Below are positions 1 to 8,449 of a stretch of DNA of 64,000 bases, one piece after another. How positions within the stretch are numbered: the stretch's first letter is position 1; every line of letters begins with the position of its first letter. A model generated the notes under the pieces. That model had not been told where the DNA came from and did no database searches. It saw nothing but the letters and a program-made list of their open reading frames with translations. The position numbers and the translations under genes were made by a program. Source of the DNA: WHSW01 sp963759295 (lineage in GTDB: Bacteria; Actinomycetota; Thermoleophilia; Solirubrobacterales; 70-9); NCBI GenBank assembly GCA_963759295.1, contig CAVWYT010000007.1, forward strand, positions 134,495 through 198,494. The letters are read 5' to 3'.

Positions 1-2
1 GC

Positions 3-230
3 CGCGACGAGGCCCGCGCCGGACGCATGGCGCTGCACCTCGAGGCGGGGATGGTGTTCGTCAACAACTACATGCGCCGCGCCTTCCTCGGCTCGCCGTT
101 CGGCGGCGTCAAGGGCAGTGGCTACGGGCGCGAGAACGCCGCCGAGACCCTGCGCGAGTTCGTGCGCTCGAAGAACATCCGCTTTCCCTCGGGCCGCGGC
201 GAGATCCCGACCTGGCCGCCGCGCAACTGA
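3..230 (+). CDS. Aldehyde dehydrogenase, C-terminal fragment (5' end outside window)
   Basis: Only the last 75 or so codons are present. The segment GSPFGGVKGSGYGREN followed by an FVRSKNI-like end is the conserved C-terminal region of NAD(P)-dependent aldehyde dehydrogenases, which oxidise aldehydes to acids. The catalytic Cys and Glu lie upstream of the window, so substrate class cannot be judged. It converges on the minus-strand catabolic cluster and may belong to the same pathway; that is inference from position. Confidence 0.85.
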   Translation, partial: RDEARAGRMALHLEAGMVFVNNYMRRAFLGSPFGGVKGSGYGRENAAETLREFVRSKNIRFPSGRGEIPTWPPRN

Positions 231-344
231 GGCCTGCCGCCGACGAGCGCCGCGCGCGCCGCCTTCGACCCTCGGTCCCGACTGCCTCGTCGAATCTCTA
301 CCCCCACCCGGGTGATGTTCGCATCGGTCGATCGGCCGTCGCGC

Positions 345-1404
345 TCAGCGCAGCCGCTCCGCGAGCCAGTCGGCGAGCAGCGGCCGGTAGCGGTAGGCGA
401 CGTTGTTGCAGACGTGATTGCCCTCCTCGTAGAGGACGAACTCCGCGTTCGGAGCCGCGTCGGCGACGTCCTTGGTGGATTGCCACGGGATCAGCCCGTC
501 GAGCTTTCCGGTGATCACCAGCAGCGGCTGGGAGATCCGCTCGGCGACGCCGGTGAGGTCGAGCTCCAGCGCCCGGCGGCGACCGGATTCGGGATCCGGC
601 GAGCGCGAGTAGTGGATGAACGAGTCCCGGGTGAGCCCCGGGAGCGCGTCCCAGAGCTCGCCGAAGTTGCGCGGGCCCGAAACTCCGGCGACCGCTTTCA
701 ACCGCGGTTCGAAGGCGGCCGCGCGCGGCGCGTAATAACCGCCGAGGCTGACCCCGGCCGCGCCGACCCGGTCGAGGGCGACGTCGTCGCGGCCGGCGAG
801 CGCATCGAGCCCCGCCGCGACCGCGACCTCGTAGTCGGGTCGGATCGGCGCCTCGAAACCCGCCTCGCCCTGCCCGGGACCGTCGAGCGAGAGGGTCGCC
901 AGGCCGCGGTCGAGGAAGACGCGCTCGAAGTTGAAGAACTCCTCCTTGGTCGAGTCCAGCCCCGGGATCAGCATAACGAGCGCCGGACGCTCGGACGCCG
1001 GCCGGTCGGCGGAGGTTTGCGATGATCGTCCCGCCGTCCTCGATTCGCGCCTCGATTCGCTCCGCGTCCGGATCGAGCAGCCGGTGGGCCCGGTAAAGCG
1101 CGTCGCGCGCCCGCAGCGTCGTCTCGCGATTGCGGGCGCCGTCGAGCACCCACACGTACTTGGCGAAGTGAAAGCAGAGCGCGGCACGCACGAACGCCTC
1201 GCCGGCGGTTTGCGTCCGCCCCGCCGCCTCGGCCTCCTCGGCGAGCCCCAGGTGCAGCTCCGCGGTCTTCGACCATTCGTCGAGCCACTCCTCCCAGCGC
1301 TCGATCCGTGCCGTCGTCCGGGTGAAGTCGTTGAGGTCGACGCCCTGGGTGACCATTCGCGGGGCCCAGTGGTCGATCGCCGCCTGAACCCGGGCGTCAG
1401 ACAC
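345..1404 (-). CDS. Alpha/beta hydrolase, FrsA/dihydropseudooxynicotine-hydrolase-like, frameshifted
   Basis: Two adjacent frames together encode one protein of about 353 residues. The N-terminal helical part starts at GTG 1404 and reads to about 1000. The hydrolase core then continues in the next frame with LIPGLDSTKEE, the nucleophile elbow GVSLGGYYAPR (Ser in GxSxG), and acid and His segments near LDGLIPWQ and EGNHVCNN. The helical cap ahead of the core resembles the family that includes 2,6-dihydropseudooxynicotine hydrolase. The shift lies around 985-1005 and one base restores the frame. The start overlaps the amidohydrolase stop by 8 bases, so the two are co-transcribed. Substrate unknown. 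Confidence 0.75.
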
Positions 1405-2389
1405 GCACCCCGCTCCCCTCCAGGAGCCGGGTCGCGTTGGCTCCCATCACCGCGGCCTCCTGCTCGCGCTCCAGGCCGAGGGAGCGCACAGTGGCGACCG
1501 GATCGGAATCGGCCATGTCGAACGGATAGTCGGACCCGAGCAGCACGCGCTCGGCCCCGACCCAGTCGACGAGCGCGCGCAGCAGCTCGACGTCGTGGGT
1601 GATCGTGTCGAAATTGAAGCGCCGAATCGAGGCCAGCGGCGACTCGCCGAGGCTCCGGCGCGCGTCCGGCTGAAATCCATGAGCCCGACTGAGGCGACCG
1701 CGAAGCGCGAGCAGCGCGCCCCCGCCGTGCGCGAGCAGCACGCGAAGGCCGGGGTGGCGCTCCATCACCCCGGCCATCACCATCTGGGCGGCGGCGACCG
1801 TGGTCTCGAGCGGGTTTCCGACCGTGTTCCACATGTAGTGCTCGGCGAACACGGGGTGGTCGAAGCCGCGCGTCGTCGGGTGCACGAAGACGAGCGCCTC
1901 GGTGCTCGCGGCCGCCTCCCAGAACGGCTCGAAGCGCCGGTCGCCGAGGTAATGACCGCCGACGCTGGCCATCACCTCGACGCCGGCCAGGGCGCCGTCG
2001 CGCCGCAGCTCGACCAGCTCCGCCGCGGCAAGCTCGGGGTCCTGAAGCGGCACGGCTCCGAGCGCCGCCACCCGTCCGGGGTGCGAGCCGACCAGTCCCG
2101 CCAGGGCCTGGTTCTGAATCCGGCAGCGCTCGAGACAGGTCCGCGGCTCGGCGTCCGGGTATAGCAACGGCACCCAGGGACAGAGGATCACCCCGTCGAT
2201 TCCGGCGCGCAGCTGCACCGCGAGGATCGTCTCGATGTCGGTCGGCTCGCTGATCATCGAGCGGATCTCTCGCCCGCCGAACTCGACCACGCACTCGCAT
2301 CCGGTCCGCCGCAGCCGCGGGCGCCAATCCTCCGACGCGTGGCCGTTGCGGAGGATCTCGGGCACGATCACGTGCGCGTGTGCGTTCAC
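1397..2389 (-). CDS. Amidohydrolase, ACMSD-like (metal-dependent decarboxylase/hydrolase family)
   Basis: A 330-residue TIM-barrel amidohydrolase of the amidohydrolase-2/ACMSD group. Visible metal-site features are the N-terminal HAH (residues 4-6), the HP/T strand near FVHPTTRGFDHP, LLAHGGGAL and the late GSDYPFDM Asp. Relatives decarboxylate or hydrolyse aromatic-derived carboxylates such as 2-amino-3-carboxymuconate semialdehyde or 5-carboxyvanillate. The GTG start shares one base with the TAG stop of the FAD oxidoreductase upstream, and the stop overlaps the hydrolase gene. The family suggests aromatic or ring-derived substrates; the exact reaction cannot be read from sequence. Confidence 0.8.
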   Translation of the reverse strand: MNAHAHVIVPEILRNGHASEDWRPRLRRTGCECVVEFGGREIRSMISEPTDIETILAVQLRAGIDGVILCPWVPLLYPDAEPRTCLERCRIQNQALAGLVGSHPGRVAALGAVPLQDPELAAAELVELRRDGALAGVEVMASVGGHYLGDRRFEPFWEAAASTEALVFVHPTTRGFDHPVFAEHYMWNTVGNPLETTVAAAQMVMAGVMERHPGLRVLLAHGGGALLALRGRLSRAHGFQPDARRSLGESPLASIRRFNFDTITHDVELLRALVDWVGAERVLLGSDYPFDMADSDPVATVRSLGLEREQEAAVMGANATRLLEGSGVRV

Positions 2390-4002
2390 TACCTCGATCG
2401 GACACCCACCCCCTCAGTCGGCGAGCGCCCGAGCGCGTCCGCCAGGCTGCGTCCGCGGTCGGCGAGGATCACCGTGGCCGCGTTGCGACCCGGCGCGCCG
2501 GTGACCGAACCGCCCGGATGGGTGGTGCCCCCGGTTTGGTAAAGGCCCTCGATCGGCATCCGGTGCTGGCCCCAACCGGGGACCGGGCGCAGGGCCCCGG
2601 ACTGGGCGAGCCCTCGATCGCCGCCGTGGAACGTGCCGCGAATCATGTGGCGGTTGGCGCGCTCGATGTCGTACGGGCCCTTGACCAGCCTGGCGACGAT
2701 CGCCTCGTCTGCGAGGCTTGGGGCGTGGCGGCGCACGCGTTCGAGCTGGCTGTCGGCCTGGCGCTCCTTGAGCTCCTCCCAGCTCGACTCGCCCGGGGGC
2801 AGCTTCCATCCCTGGCCGCTGAGGAACTTGACCGTGTGGTGACCCTCGGGCGCGCGGGTTGGATCGGCGAGGGTCGGGGTCGCCACCAGCAGCCAGGCGG
2901 GCTCGGGATCGTAGGTCCCGTCGCGAAGCCGGCGGCCGTGGGCGACGATCTCCTCGGGCCAGCCGACGAGCCCGGCCGAGACCGCCGAGCGCGACCCATC
3001 GGGCGTCGCGAACTCCGGCGCCGCGGTCGTCGCCATGTAAACGGCGAATCCCGACAGCCCGAGGTCGTAGGTTTCGACCCCGTAGACGAAGTCCTCACCC
3101 CAGGCTTCACGCGGGGCCATCTCGACCAGGTGCTTGACGTGGATCGTCGAGACGACCGCCTCGCGCGCCTCGAACGCCTCGCCGGATTCGGTCTCGACGC
3201 CGACGCAGCGCCCGCCCTCGAGCAACAGCCTGGCAACTGGCCGGTCGCAGAGCACCTCGCCGCCGTCGTCGGCGATCGAGCGCGCGAGCGCCTCGGTGAG
3301 CCTGCCCGACCCGCCGCGCGGAATCGTCCAGCCGCGGCGCTGGCGGCCGAACACGATCGAGTAGGCGAGTGCGCCCGAGCCGGGGCTGTCAACCGGCACC
3401 AGGGTCTGAAACGCCTGCCAGAGCATGAACGAGCGCACATGCGGGCTCTCGAACTCGTGGCGGATCACGTCCCAGGCACTCAACAGCCGCCGCCTGCGCC
3501 ACCGGTTCGCGTCGGGGTGATCGGCGAGCATCTCCTCGAGCGAGGGGCCGAACCCCGGCGGGTTGAAGCGGCTCGCCGCGAACAGGTGCTTCACCGAGTC
3601 GTACTCGGCCAGCATCCGCTCATAGGCCTCGGCATCGCGTCCCGAGAACCTGGCGAGCTCCTCGAAGCTGCGGTCGCGGTCAAGCCACATCGTCAGTTGC
3701 TCGCCGTCGGGAAACACGACATGCGAGAACGGATCGGGCTCGATGTAGGTGAGCCCGTAGCGGCCGACCAGGTCGAGCTCGTCGTCGACCAGCAGCGGAT
3801 TGGTCTGGATCAGCGTGTGACCGGTGGAGCACGAGTCGATCCGAAAGCCCGGGCCGAGCAGTTCCTCCGACGCCGCACCACCGCCGGGGATGGAGCGCGC
3901 GTCGAGCACGACGACCGAATAGCCGGCGCGGGCGAGGTAGGCGGCGGTGATCAGGCTGTTGTGCCCGGCGCCGGCGACGACGAAGTCGGCGCTCGCGCTC
4001 AC
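2389..4002 (-). CDS. FAD-dependent oxidoreductase, phytoene-dehydrogenase (CrtI)-like
   Basis: A 537-residue flavoprotein with the N-terminal dinucleotide fold VVAGAGHNSLITAAYLARAG, a FAD-contact stretch SIPGGGAASEE, and the C-terminal CrtI-type FAD segment GLYQTGGTTHPGGSV-GAPGRNAA. Members catalyse desaturation or oxidation of hydrophobic or catabolic substrates; many are not carotenoid enzymes, and no other carotenoid gene is nearby. GTG start. It lies 7 bases after the EamA gene and overlaps the amidohydrolase start by one base, placing it within the long minus-strand catabolic operon. Confidence 0.8.
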   Translation of the reverse strand: MSASADFVVAGAGHNSLITAAYLARAGYSVVVLDARSIPGGGAASEELLGPGFRIDSCSTGHTLIQTNPLLVDDELDLVGRYGLTYIEPDPFSHVVFPDGEQLTMWLDRDRSFEELARFSGRDAEAYERMLAEYDSVKHLFAASRFNPPGFGPSLEEMLADHPDANRWRRRRLLSAWDVIRHEFESPHVRSFMLWQAFQTLVPVDSPGSGALAYSIVFGRQRRGWTIPRGGSGRLTEALARSIADDGGEVLCDRPVARLLLEGGRCVGVETESGEAFEAREAVVSTIHVKHLVEMAPREAWGEDFVYGVETYDLGLSGFAVYMATTAAPEFATPDGSRSAVSAGLVGWPEEIVAHGRRLRDGTYDPEPAWLLVATPTLADPTRAPEGHHTVKFLSGQGWKLPPGESSWEELKERQADSQLERVRRHAPSLADEAIVARLVKGPYDIERANRHMIRGTFHGGDRGLAQSGALRPVPGWGQHRMPIEGLYQTGGTTHPGGSVTGAPGRNAATVILADRGRSLADALGRSPTEGVGVRSR

Positions 4003-4009
4003 CGCGACC

Positions 4010-4888
4010 TCACCCGACCCAGATCAGCAGCAGCGCCCCCGCGAGGACGAGCGCCGCGCCCGCCCAGATCCTGCGGGTGACGATCTCGATGTGGCGACCC
4101 GAGATCACCGGGGCGAGCACCAGCACCGTCGGCACCGACATCAGCTGCAGCGCGAGCACTACCGTTACGTCGACGTCCTCGAGCGAGATCCACCGCCACC
4201 AGGTCGCGATCGCGACGATCACGCCCGCGATCAGCTTCAGGCCGAGCGCCTCGCGCCCGCCGAGCGAGCCGCGGATCGGCTCGGAGGAGACCCCCAGCAG
4301 AACGCCGAAGCACAGCGATGCCGCGAGCATCCCGACGACGACCCCGAGCAGCGGCGAATCGAGTCCCTCGAGTCCCTCGACCGTGAGGATCGGGCTCAGC
4401 GCCCAGGCGGCGGCGGTCGCGAGCGCAAAGCCCGAGTCGCGCAGCCTGGCGCGATGGCCCCCGCCCGGGTCGGAGACCAGGTAGGCACCGACGATCGTCA
4501 GCGCGACCCCGGCGAGCGCGACCGCCGTCGGCAGCTCGGCGGTGAACACGGCCGCGAAGCCCAGCCCCCAGACCGGGGTCGTCGCCAGCATCGGGCTGGT
4601 CCGCGCCGCCCCGATGCGGGCCTGGCTGAAGTTGAGCGTCGTCCAGCCGACGAAGAAGTGCACGACGCCGGCGAGCGCAAAGGCGATCAGGCTCCAGGCC
4701 GGGGCCTCGGCGAGCCGGCTCAGGTCCTCGGTGGCAAGCGCGACCGCCGCGAGGATCACCGCCGCGACGCCCAGCTGGAGGAAGGTCGAGAAGTAGACGG
4801 TCCCGAGCCCGCGGACGGCGCGCGCGTTCAGGGCCTGGAACAGTCCGAATCCGGCTCCCGAAAGCGCCGCCCATGCAGCTCCGCTCAC
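4010..4888 (-). CDS. EamA/DMT-family permease
   Basis: A protein of 292 residues with about ten hydrophobic segments in two EamA-like halves (SGAGFGLFQALNARAV early, LATAAAWALSPIL mid-protein). DMT permeases export or import small metabolites across the inner membrane. The GTG start forms a GTGA overlap with the livF stop, which decides the start choice. Inside a catabolic operon it could export an intermediate or supply a second uptake route. Confidence 0.75.
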   Translation of the reverse strand: MSGAAWAALSGAGFGLFQALNARAVRGLGTVYFSTFLQLGVAAVILAAVALATEDLSRLAEAPAWSLIAFALAGVVHFFVGWTTLNFSQARIGAARTSPMLATTPVWGLGFAAVFTAELPTAVALAGVALTIVGAYLVSDPGGGHRARLRDSGFALATAAAWALSPILTVEGLEGLDSPLLGVVVGMLAASLCFGVLLGVSSEPIRGSLGGREALGLKLIAGVIVAIATWWRWISLEDVDVTVVLALQLMSVPTVLVLAPVISGRHIEIVTRRIWAGAALVLAGALLLIWVG

Positions 4889-5640
4889 ACCTTCGTCGTC
4901 GGCTGGGGCGGGGCCGTCGTCGCCGTCCCGCCGAAGAACAGGTCGGTCATTTCGGGGTTGGCGAGCAGCGCCTCGGCGCGGTCGACCATCAGCACCCGGC
5001 CGCTCTCCATGACCACACCCTCGGCCGCCATGCGAAGACCGAAGCGGACGTTCTGCTCGATCATCAGCAGTGTCTTCCCGGCCTCCGCCATCCGGGTGAT
5101 CGCCGCCGCGACCACCTTGAGAGCCTTCGGGTCGAGTCCCACGGACGGCTCGTCGAGCATCACCAGATCCGGGTCGAGCATCAGCGAGCGCGCGAACTCG
5201 ACCGCGCGCCGCTGACCACCGGAGAGGTTGCCGGCGCGATCGTCGGCGCGCTCGGCGACGAGTGGGAACAGCTCCGCGACCTCGGCGAGGCGACGCCTCA
5301 CCAGGGCCTTGTCGCGGCGGATGATGTAGGCGCCCATGAGCACGTTCTCGTGCACGGTGAGATTCCCGAAGAGGCCGTCCGACTGCGGGACCTGGGAGAT
5401 CCCGAGGCCGAGGATCGCCGCCGGCGACAGCCGGCAGATGTCGCGGCCCTCGAACTCGATTCGCCCGCGGCGCGGGCGCAAGAGTCCGCTGATCGCCCTC
5501 AGTACGGTCGACTTGCCGGCGCCGTTGGGCCCGACGATGCAGGTCACCGAGCCCGCGTCGATGCCGAGGTCGACGCCCTGAAGCACGTCGCCCGCGCCGT
5601 AGCCGGCGACCACGTCCCGGACCTCGAGCATCCGGGTCAT
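4885..5640 (-). CDS. livF: Branched-chain amino acid-type ABC transporter ATPase LivF
   Basis: A 251-residue ATPase: Walker A GPNGAGKST, signature NLSGGQRRAVEFARSLM, Walker B DLVMLDEPSVGLDP and the switch His region MIEQNVRFG. Length and the FGNLTVHENVLMG region are typical of LivF. The start ATG overlaps the livMG stop as ATGA. It pairs with the LivG domain fused to LivM to power uptake of a solute bound by the lipoprotein at 8.5-9.7 kb. LivFGHMK-type systems import branched-chain amino acids, aromatic acids, urea or amides; context favours a catabolic substrate. Confidence 0.9.
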   Translation of the reverse strand: MTRMLEVRDVVAGYGAGDVLQGVDLGIDAGSVTCIVGPNGAGKSTVLRAISGLLRPRRGRIEFEGRDICRLSPAAILGLGISQVPQSDGLFGNLTVHENVLMGAYIIRRDKALVRRRLAEVAELFPLVAERADDRAGNLSGGQRRAVEFARSLMLDPDLVMLDEPSVGLDPKALKVVAAAITRMAEAGKTLLMIEQNVRFGLRMAAEGVVMESGRVLMVDRAEALLANPEMTDLFFGGTATTAPPQPTTKV

Positions 5641-7499
5641 GAGACCGCCACCGGGGGCTCGAGCTGGAAGTCGTCGCCGAGGTAGGCGTCGAGCACCCGC
5701 GGATCGCGCTGGATCTCCTGCGGGGCGCCGCGGCAGATGCAGGTCCCACGAGCGAGAACGAGCAGCGGGTCGCAGAGCCCGAGCACGAGCGGCATGTTGT
5801 GCTCGACGATCAAGAACGTGGTGCCGCGAGCGTTGAGCTCCCGGATCATCTCGGCCATCCGCGCGACCAGGGTCGGGTTGATCCCGCCGGCCGGCTCGTC
5901 GAGCATGATCAGCTTCGGATCGAGCGTCAGCACCTGCGCCAGCTCGATCAGCTTTCGCTGGCCGAAGGACAGCGCGGCCGCGGGCTCGTCGCGGTACTCG
6001 GACATGCCGACGAACTCGAGCAGCTCCTCGGCCTTCGCGGCCTCCGCGCCGCCGACGGCGCCGGCGCGAAGCTGGCGCCAGGAGAAGCTCTCCAACGGAG
6101 CGACGACGTTCTCGAGCACGGTCATCTGGGCGAAAACGCGCGTGATCTGAAACGTTCGCCCGATCCCGGCATAGGCTCGGCGCCACGGCGGCAGGCGATC
6201 GATCCGGCGGCCGTCGAACCAGACCTCGCCCGCGTCGGCGCGCATCGTCCCGCCGATCAGGTTGAAGACCGTGGTCTTGCCCGAGCCGTTGGGGCCGATC
6301 AGCCCCGTGATCGTCCCGCGCTCGACGGCGAACGAGCAGGCGTCGACCGCGCGCACGCCCTCGAAGCGTCGCTCGAGGTTGCGGACCTCCAGCAGCGGGC
6401 CTCCACCCCGCGGCGCGGCGCCGACGGCCGCCGGTGCCCCGTCCAGCGCCTTGCGATCTCCGAGCCGCGCCCCGACCCGGGCCGCACGGCCGCGCTTGGC
6501 GCGGCGGTCGAGCAGCTCCTGCACCGAGGGCACGATCCCCTTCGGCAGCAGCAGGATGGACAGCACCAGCAGGCCGCCGAAGATCAGCAGGCGGGAGTTT
6601 CCGCCGCCGAACTGCTGGTTGGCGAACTCGTTCAGCGGCTCGATGATCGCCGCCCCGAGGACCGGGCCCCAGAGCGTGCCGCGTCCGCCGAGCACCACCG
6701 CGAGGATGATCTGGACGCTGATCACGATGTCGAACATCCCCGTTGGATCGATGAACGAGAGGTAGTAGCCGTAGACACCGCCGGCCATGCCGAGGAACAC
6801 GGCGCTGGCGACGAATCCGATGATCTTGTAGACGGGGGTGTTGATCCCGATCGTCGCCGCCTTGTCCTCGTCTTCCCGGATCGCGAGCAGGCCGGTGCCC
6901 ACCTTCGTCCGCCTGATCCACCAGGAGAGCAGCAGCGAGGCGACGAGCAGCCCGGCGAGGACGTAGTAGAAGGGCCAGTTCTGGATCGAGATGTCCCACC
7001 GCGGCAGCGGCAGCGTGATCCCGCTGGTGCCGTTGGTGAGCGAGTCCCAGTTGATCGCGACGATTTGGAGGATGAACAGGGCGGCGATCGTGATGATCAC
7101 GAAGGCGAAGCCCCGCGTGCGCATCGCGATCAGCCCGAGCAGGGCGGCGAACAGCGCCGCGACGACGCCCGCCACCGGCACCCAGACGAATGGATCGCCA
7201 CCGATCTTCGTGGTCGCGATCCCGACCGTGTAGGCGCCGAGGCCGATGAACGCGCTCTGACCGAGCGAGATGTAGCCGCCGAACCCCATGATCACGTTCA
7301 GCCCCACGGCGCCGATCGCGAGGATCAGCGAGAGGATGATCATGTTCTGGTAGTAGAGGTCGTCGACGAGCAGCGGGTAGCAGAGCAGCGCGACCGCGCA
7401 GACCGCGATAACCCCGCGCCACAGCGATCTGCGGCCCAGGATCTCCGCGACCCGGTCGGCGCCCACGGATGGCTCGGTTGCGGCTCGCTCCGCGCTCAC
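5637..7499 (-). CDS. livMG: Fused LivM permease and LivG ATPase
   Basis: A single 620-residue protein. Residues from about 30 to 340 are a LivM permease (multiple membrane segments, GFGGYISLGQSAFIGLGAY, EAA-like RTKVGTGLLAIREDEDKAA). A linker of about 40 residues follows, then a LivG ATPase (Walker A GPNGSGKTT, signature LSFGQRKLIELAQVL, Walker B LIMLDEPAGGINP). The GTG start has a GTGA overlap with livH, and a longer open frame upstream is not needed. Fusion of permease and ATPase enforces 1:1 stoichiometry and is known in some actinobacteria. No frameshift is seen, so the fusion is real in this sequence. Confidence 0.88.
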   Translation of the reverse strand: MSAERAATEPSVGADRVAEILGRRSLWRGVIAVCAVALLCYPLLVDDLYYQNMIILSLILAIGAVGLNVIMGFGGYISLGQSAFIGLGAYTVGIATTKIGGDPFVWVPVAGVVAALFAALLGLIAMRTRGFAFVIITIAALFILQIVAINWDSLTNGTSGITLPLPRWDISIQNWPFYYVLAGLLVASLLLSWWIRRTKVGTGLLAIREDEDKAATIGINTPVYKIIGFVASAVFLGMAGGVYGYYLSFIDPTGMFDIVISVQIILAVVLGGRGTLWGPVLGAAIIEPLNEFANQQFGGGNSRLLIFGGLLVLSILLLPKGIVPSVQELLDRRAKRGRAARVGARLGDRKALDGAPAAVGAAPRGGGPLLEVRNLERRFEGVRAVDACSFAVERGTITGLIGPNGSGKTTVFNLIGGTMRADAGEVWFDGRRIDRLPPWRRAYAGIGRTFQITRVFAQMTVLENVVAPLESFSWRQLRAGAVGGAEAAKAEELLEFVGMSEYRDEPAAALSFGQRKLIELAQVLTLDPKLIMLDEPAGGINPTLVARMAEMIRELNARGTTFLIVEHNMPLVLGLCDPLLVLARGTCICRGAPQEIQRDPRVLDAYLGDDFQLEPPVAVS

Positions 7500-8377
7500 A
7501 CCGCCACGTCCTCTCGCAGCTTCGTCCCCATCAGCCCCTGCGGCCGGAAGAAGAGGACGAGGAAGATCAGCACGTAGGGCACCGCCGTTGCCCACGCGGC
7601 GGAGACGTACGTCTGGGTGTAGACCTCGGCGAGGCCGAGCAGCACCGCACCGAGCACCGCTCCCCTGAGGCTGCCGAGCCCGCCGAGCACGATGATGCTG
7701 AGCACGCGGGCGATCCAGATGTAGTGCGAGCCGGGCAGGAACGGGTAGAGCACCGAGACCATCGAGCCCGCGGCGCCGACGGTGGCGACCCCGACCGCGA
7801 ACGTGAGCGCGCTGACGCCGGAGATGTTGACGCCGACGAGCGCCGAGCCCTGCGGATTCGCCGACGCCGCTCGGATCGCGCGCCCGGTCCAGGTTCGGGC
7901 GAGGAACAGCCACAGGACGGTGAGGACGACGACCGCGACCGCGCACGCGAACACCTGCGCCTTCGGCAGCGTGATCCCGGCGACGTCAAACGACTGATCG
8001 AAATACGGGGGGCGGGCCGAGCGCGACTGGTTGCCCCAGACGAGCCCCATGATCGCCTCGAGCACGAGTGCGAGGCCGAAGGTCAGCAGCACGGTCGACG
8101 ACAGCGGCGCCTCGCGCAGCGGCCTGATCGTCGCTGCGTACAGCAGCCACCCGAGCGCGAACATCGCCGGGGTGGTGAACACGATGCTCGCCAGTGGATC
8201 GATCCCGAACTGGTCCCAGAGCGTGAACGCGAGGAAGGCACCGAGGATCAGCAGCGCCCCGTGGGCGATGTTGACTACCTTCATCACCCCGAAGATCAGC
8301 GTCAGCCCCGAGGCGAACAGCGCGTAGACGCCACCGATGAGCAGCCCGAACGCGGTCTCCTGGATGAACTCGGTCAA
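7496..8377 (-). CDS. livH: Branched-chain amino acid-type ABC transporter permease LivH
   Basis: A 293-residue membrane protein with eight or so hydrophobic segments and the LivH signature FGVMKVVNIAHGALLILGA. The C-terminal half has the EAA-type SGVSALTFAVG and IVLGGLGSLRGAVLGA. The TTG start is preceded by a GGAGA ribosome site. It follows the binding-protein gene after a strong 14-bp hairpin (8402-8434) and overlaps the livMG start. Confidence 0.9.
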   Translation of the reverse strand: MTEFIQETAFGLLIGGVYALFASGLTLIFGVMKVVNIAHGALLILGAFLAFTLWDQFGIDPLASIVFTTPAMFALGWLLYAATIRPLREAPLSSTVLLTFGLALVLEAIMGLVWGNQSRSARPPYFDQSFDVAGITLPKAQVFACAVAVVVLTVLWLFLARTWTGRAIRAASANPQGSALVGVNISGVSALTFAVGVATVGAAGSMVSVLYPFLPGSHYIWIARVLSIIVLGGLGSLRGAVLGAVLLGLAEVYTQTYVSAAWATAVPYVLIFLVLFFRPQGLMGTKLREDVAV

Positions 8378-8401
8378 CTCTCCTGCACCCGCTCACCGGA
8401 G

Positions 8402-8434
8402 CGACCGTCGCGGGCGGGGCGCCCGCGACGGTCG
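8402..8434 (-). promoter_or_regulatory. Strong intercistronic hairpin between binding protein and livH
   Basis: A perfect 14-bp inverted repeat (CGACCGTCGCGGGC and its complement) with a 5-base loop sits in the 72-base gap after the binding-protein stop and before livH. On the transcribed minus strand no T-run follows. It is therefore better read as a partial attenuator or 3'-end mRNA stabiliser that would keep binding-protein mRNA in excess over the membrane genes, as in other ABC operons. The function is inference. Confidence 0.6.
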
Positions 8435-8449
8435 ACTCCGGCCCTCCTA

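Noticed and set aside
312..1602. Long plus-strand open frames opposite the hydrolase and amidohydrolase genes
   Set aside because: They are shadows of minus-strand coding in GC-rich DNA, with Arg/Pro-rich composition and no domain sense.
2380..4080. 566-codon plus-strand open frame opposite the FAD oxidoreductase
   Set aside because: The minus-strand frame has clear FAD motifs; the plus frame has none and shows antisense composition.
4885..7422. 845-codon frame ending in LivF, suggesting a larger LivF fusion
   Set aside because: Residues before MTRMLEV are an off-frame reading of the LivMG gene; ATG 5640 overlaps the livMG stop in the usual way.
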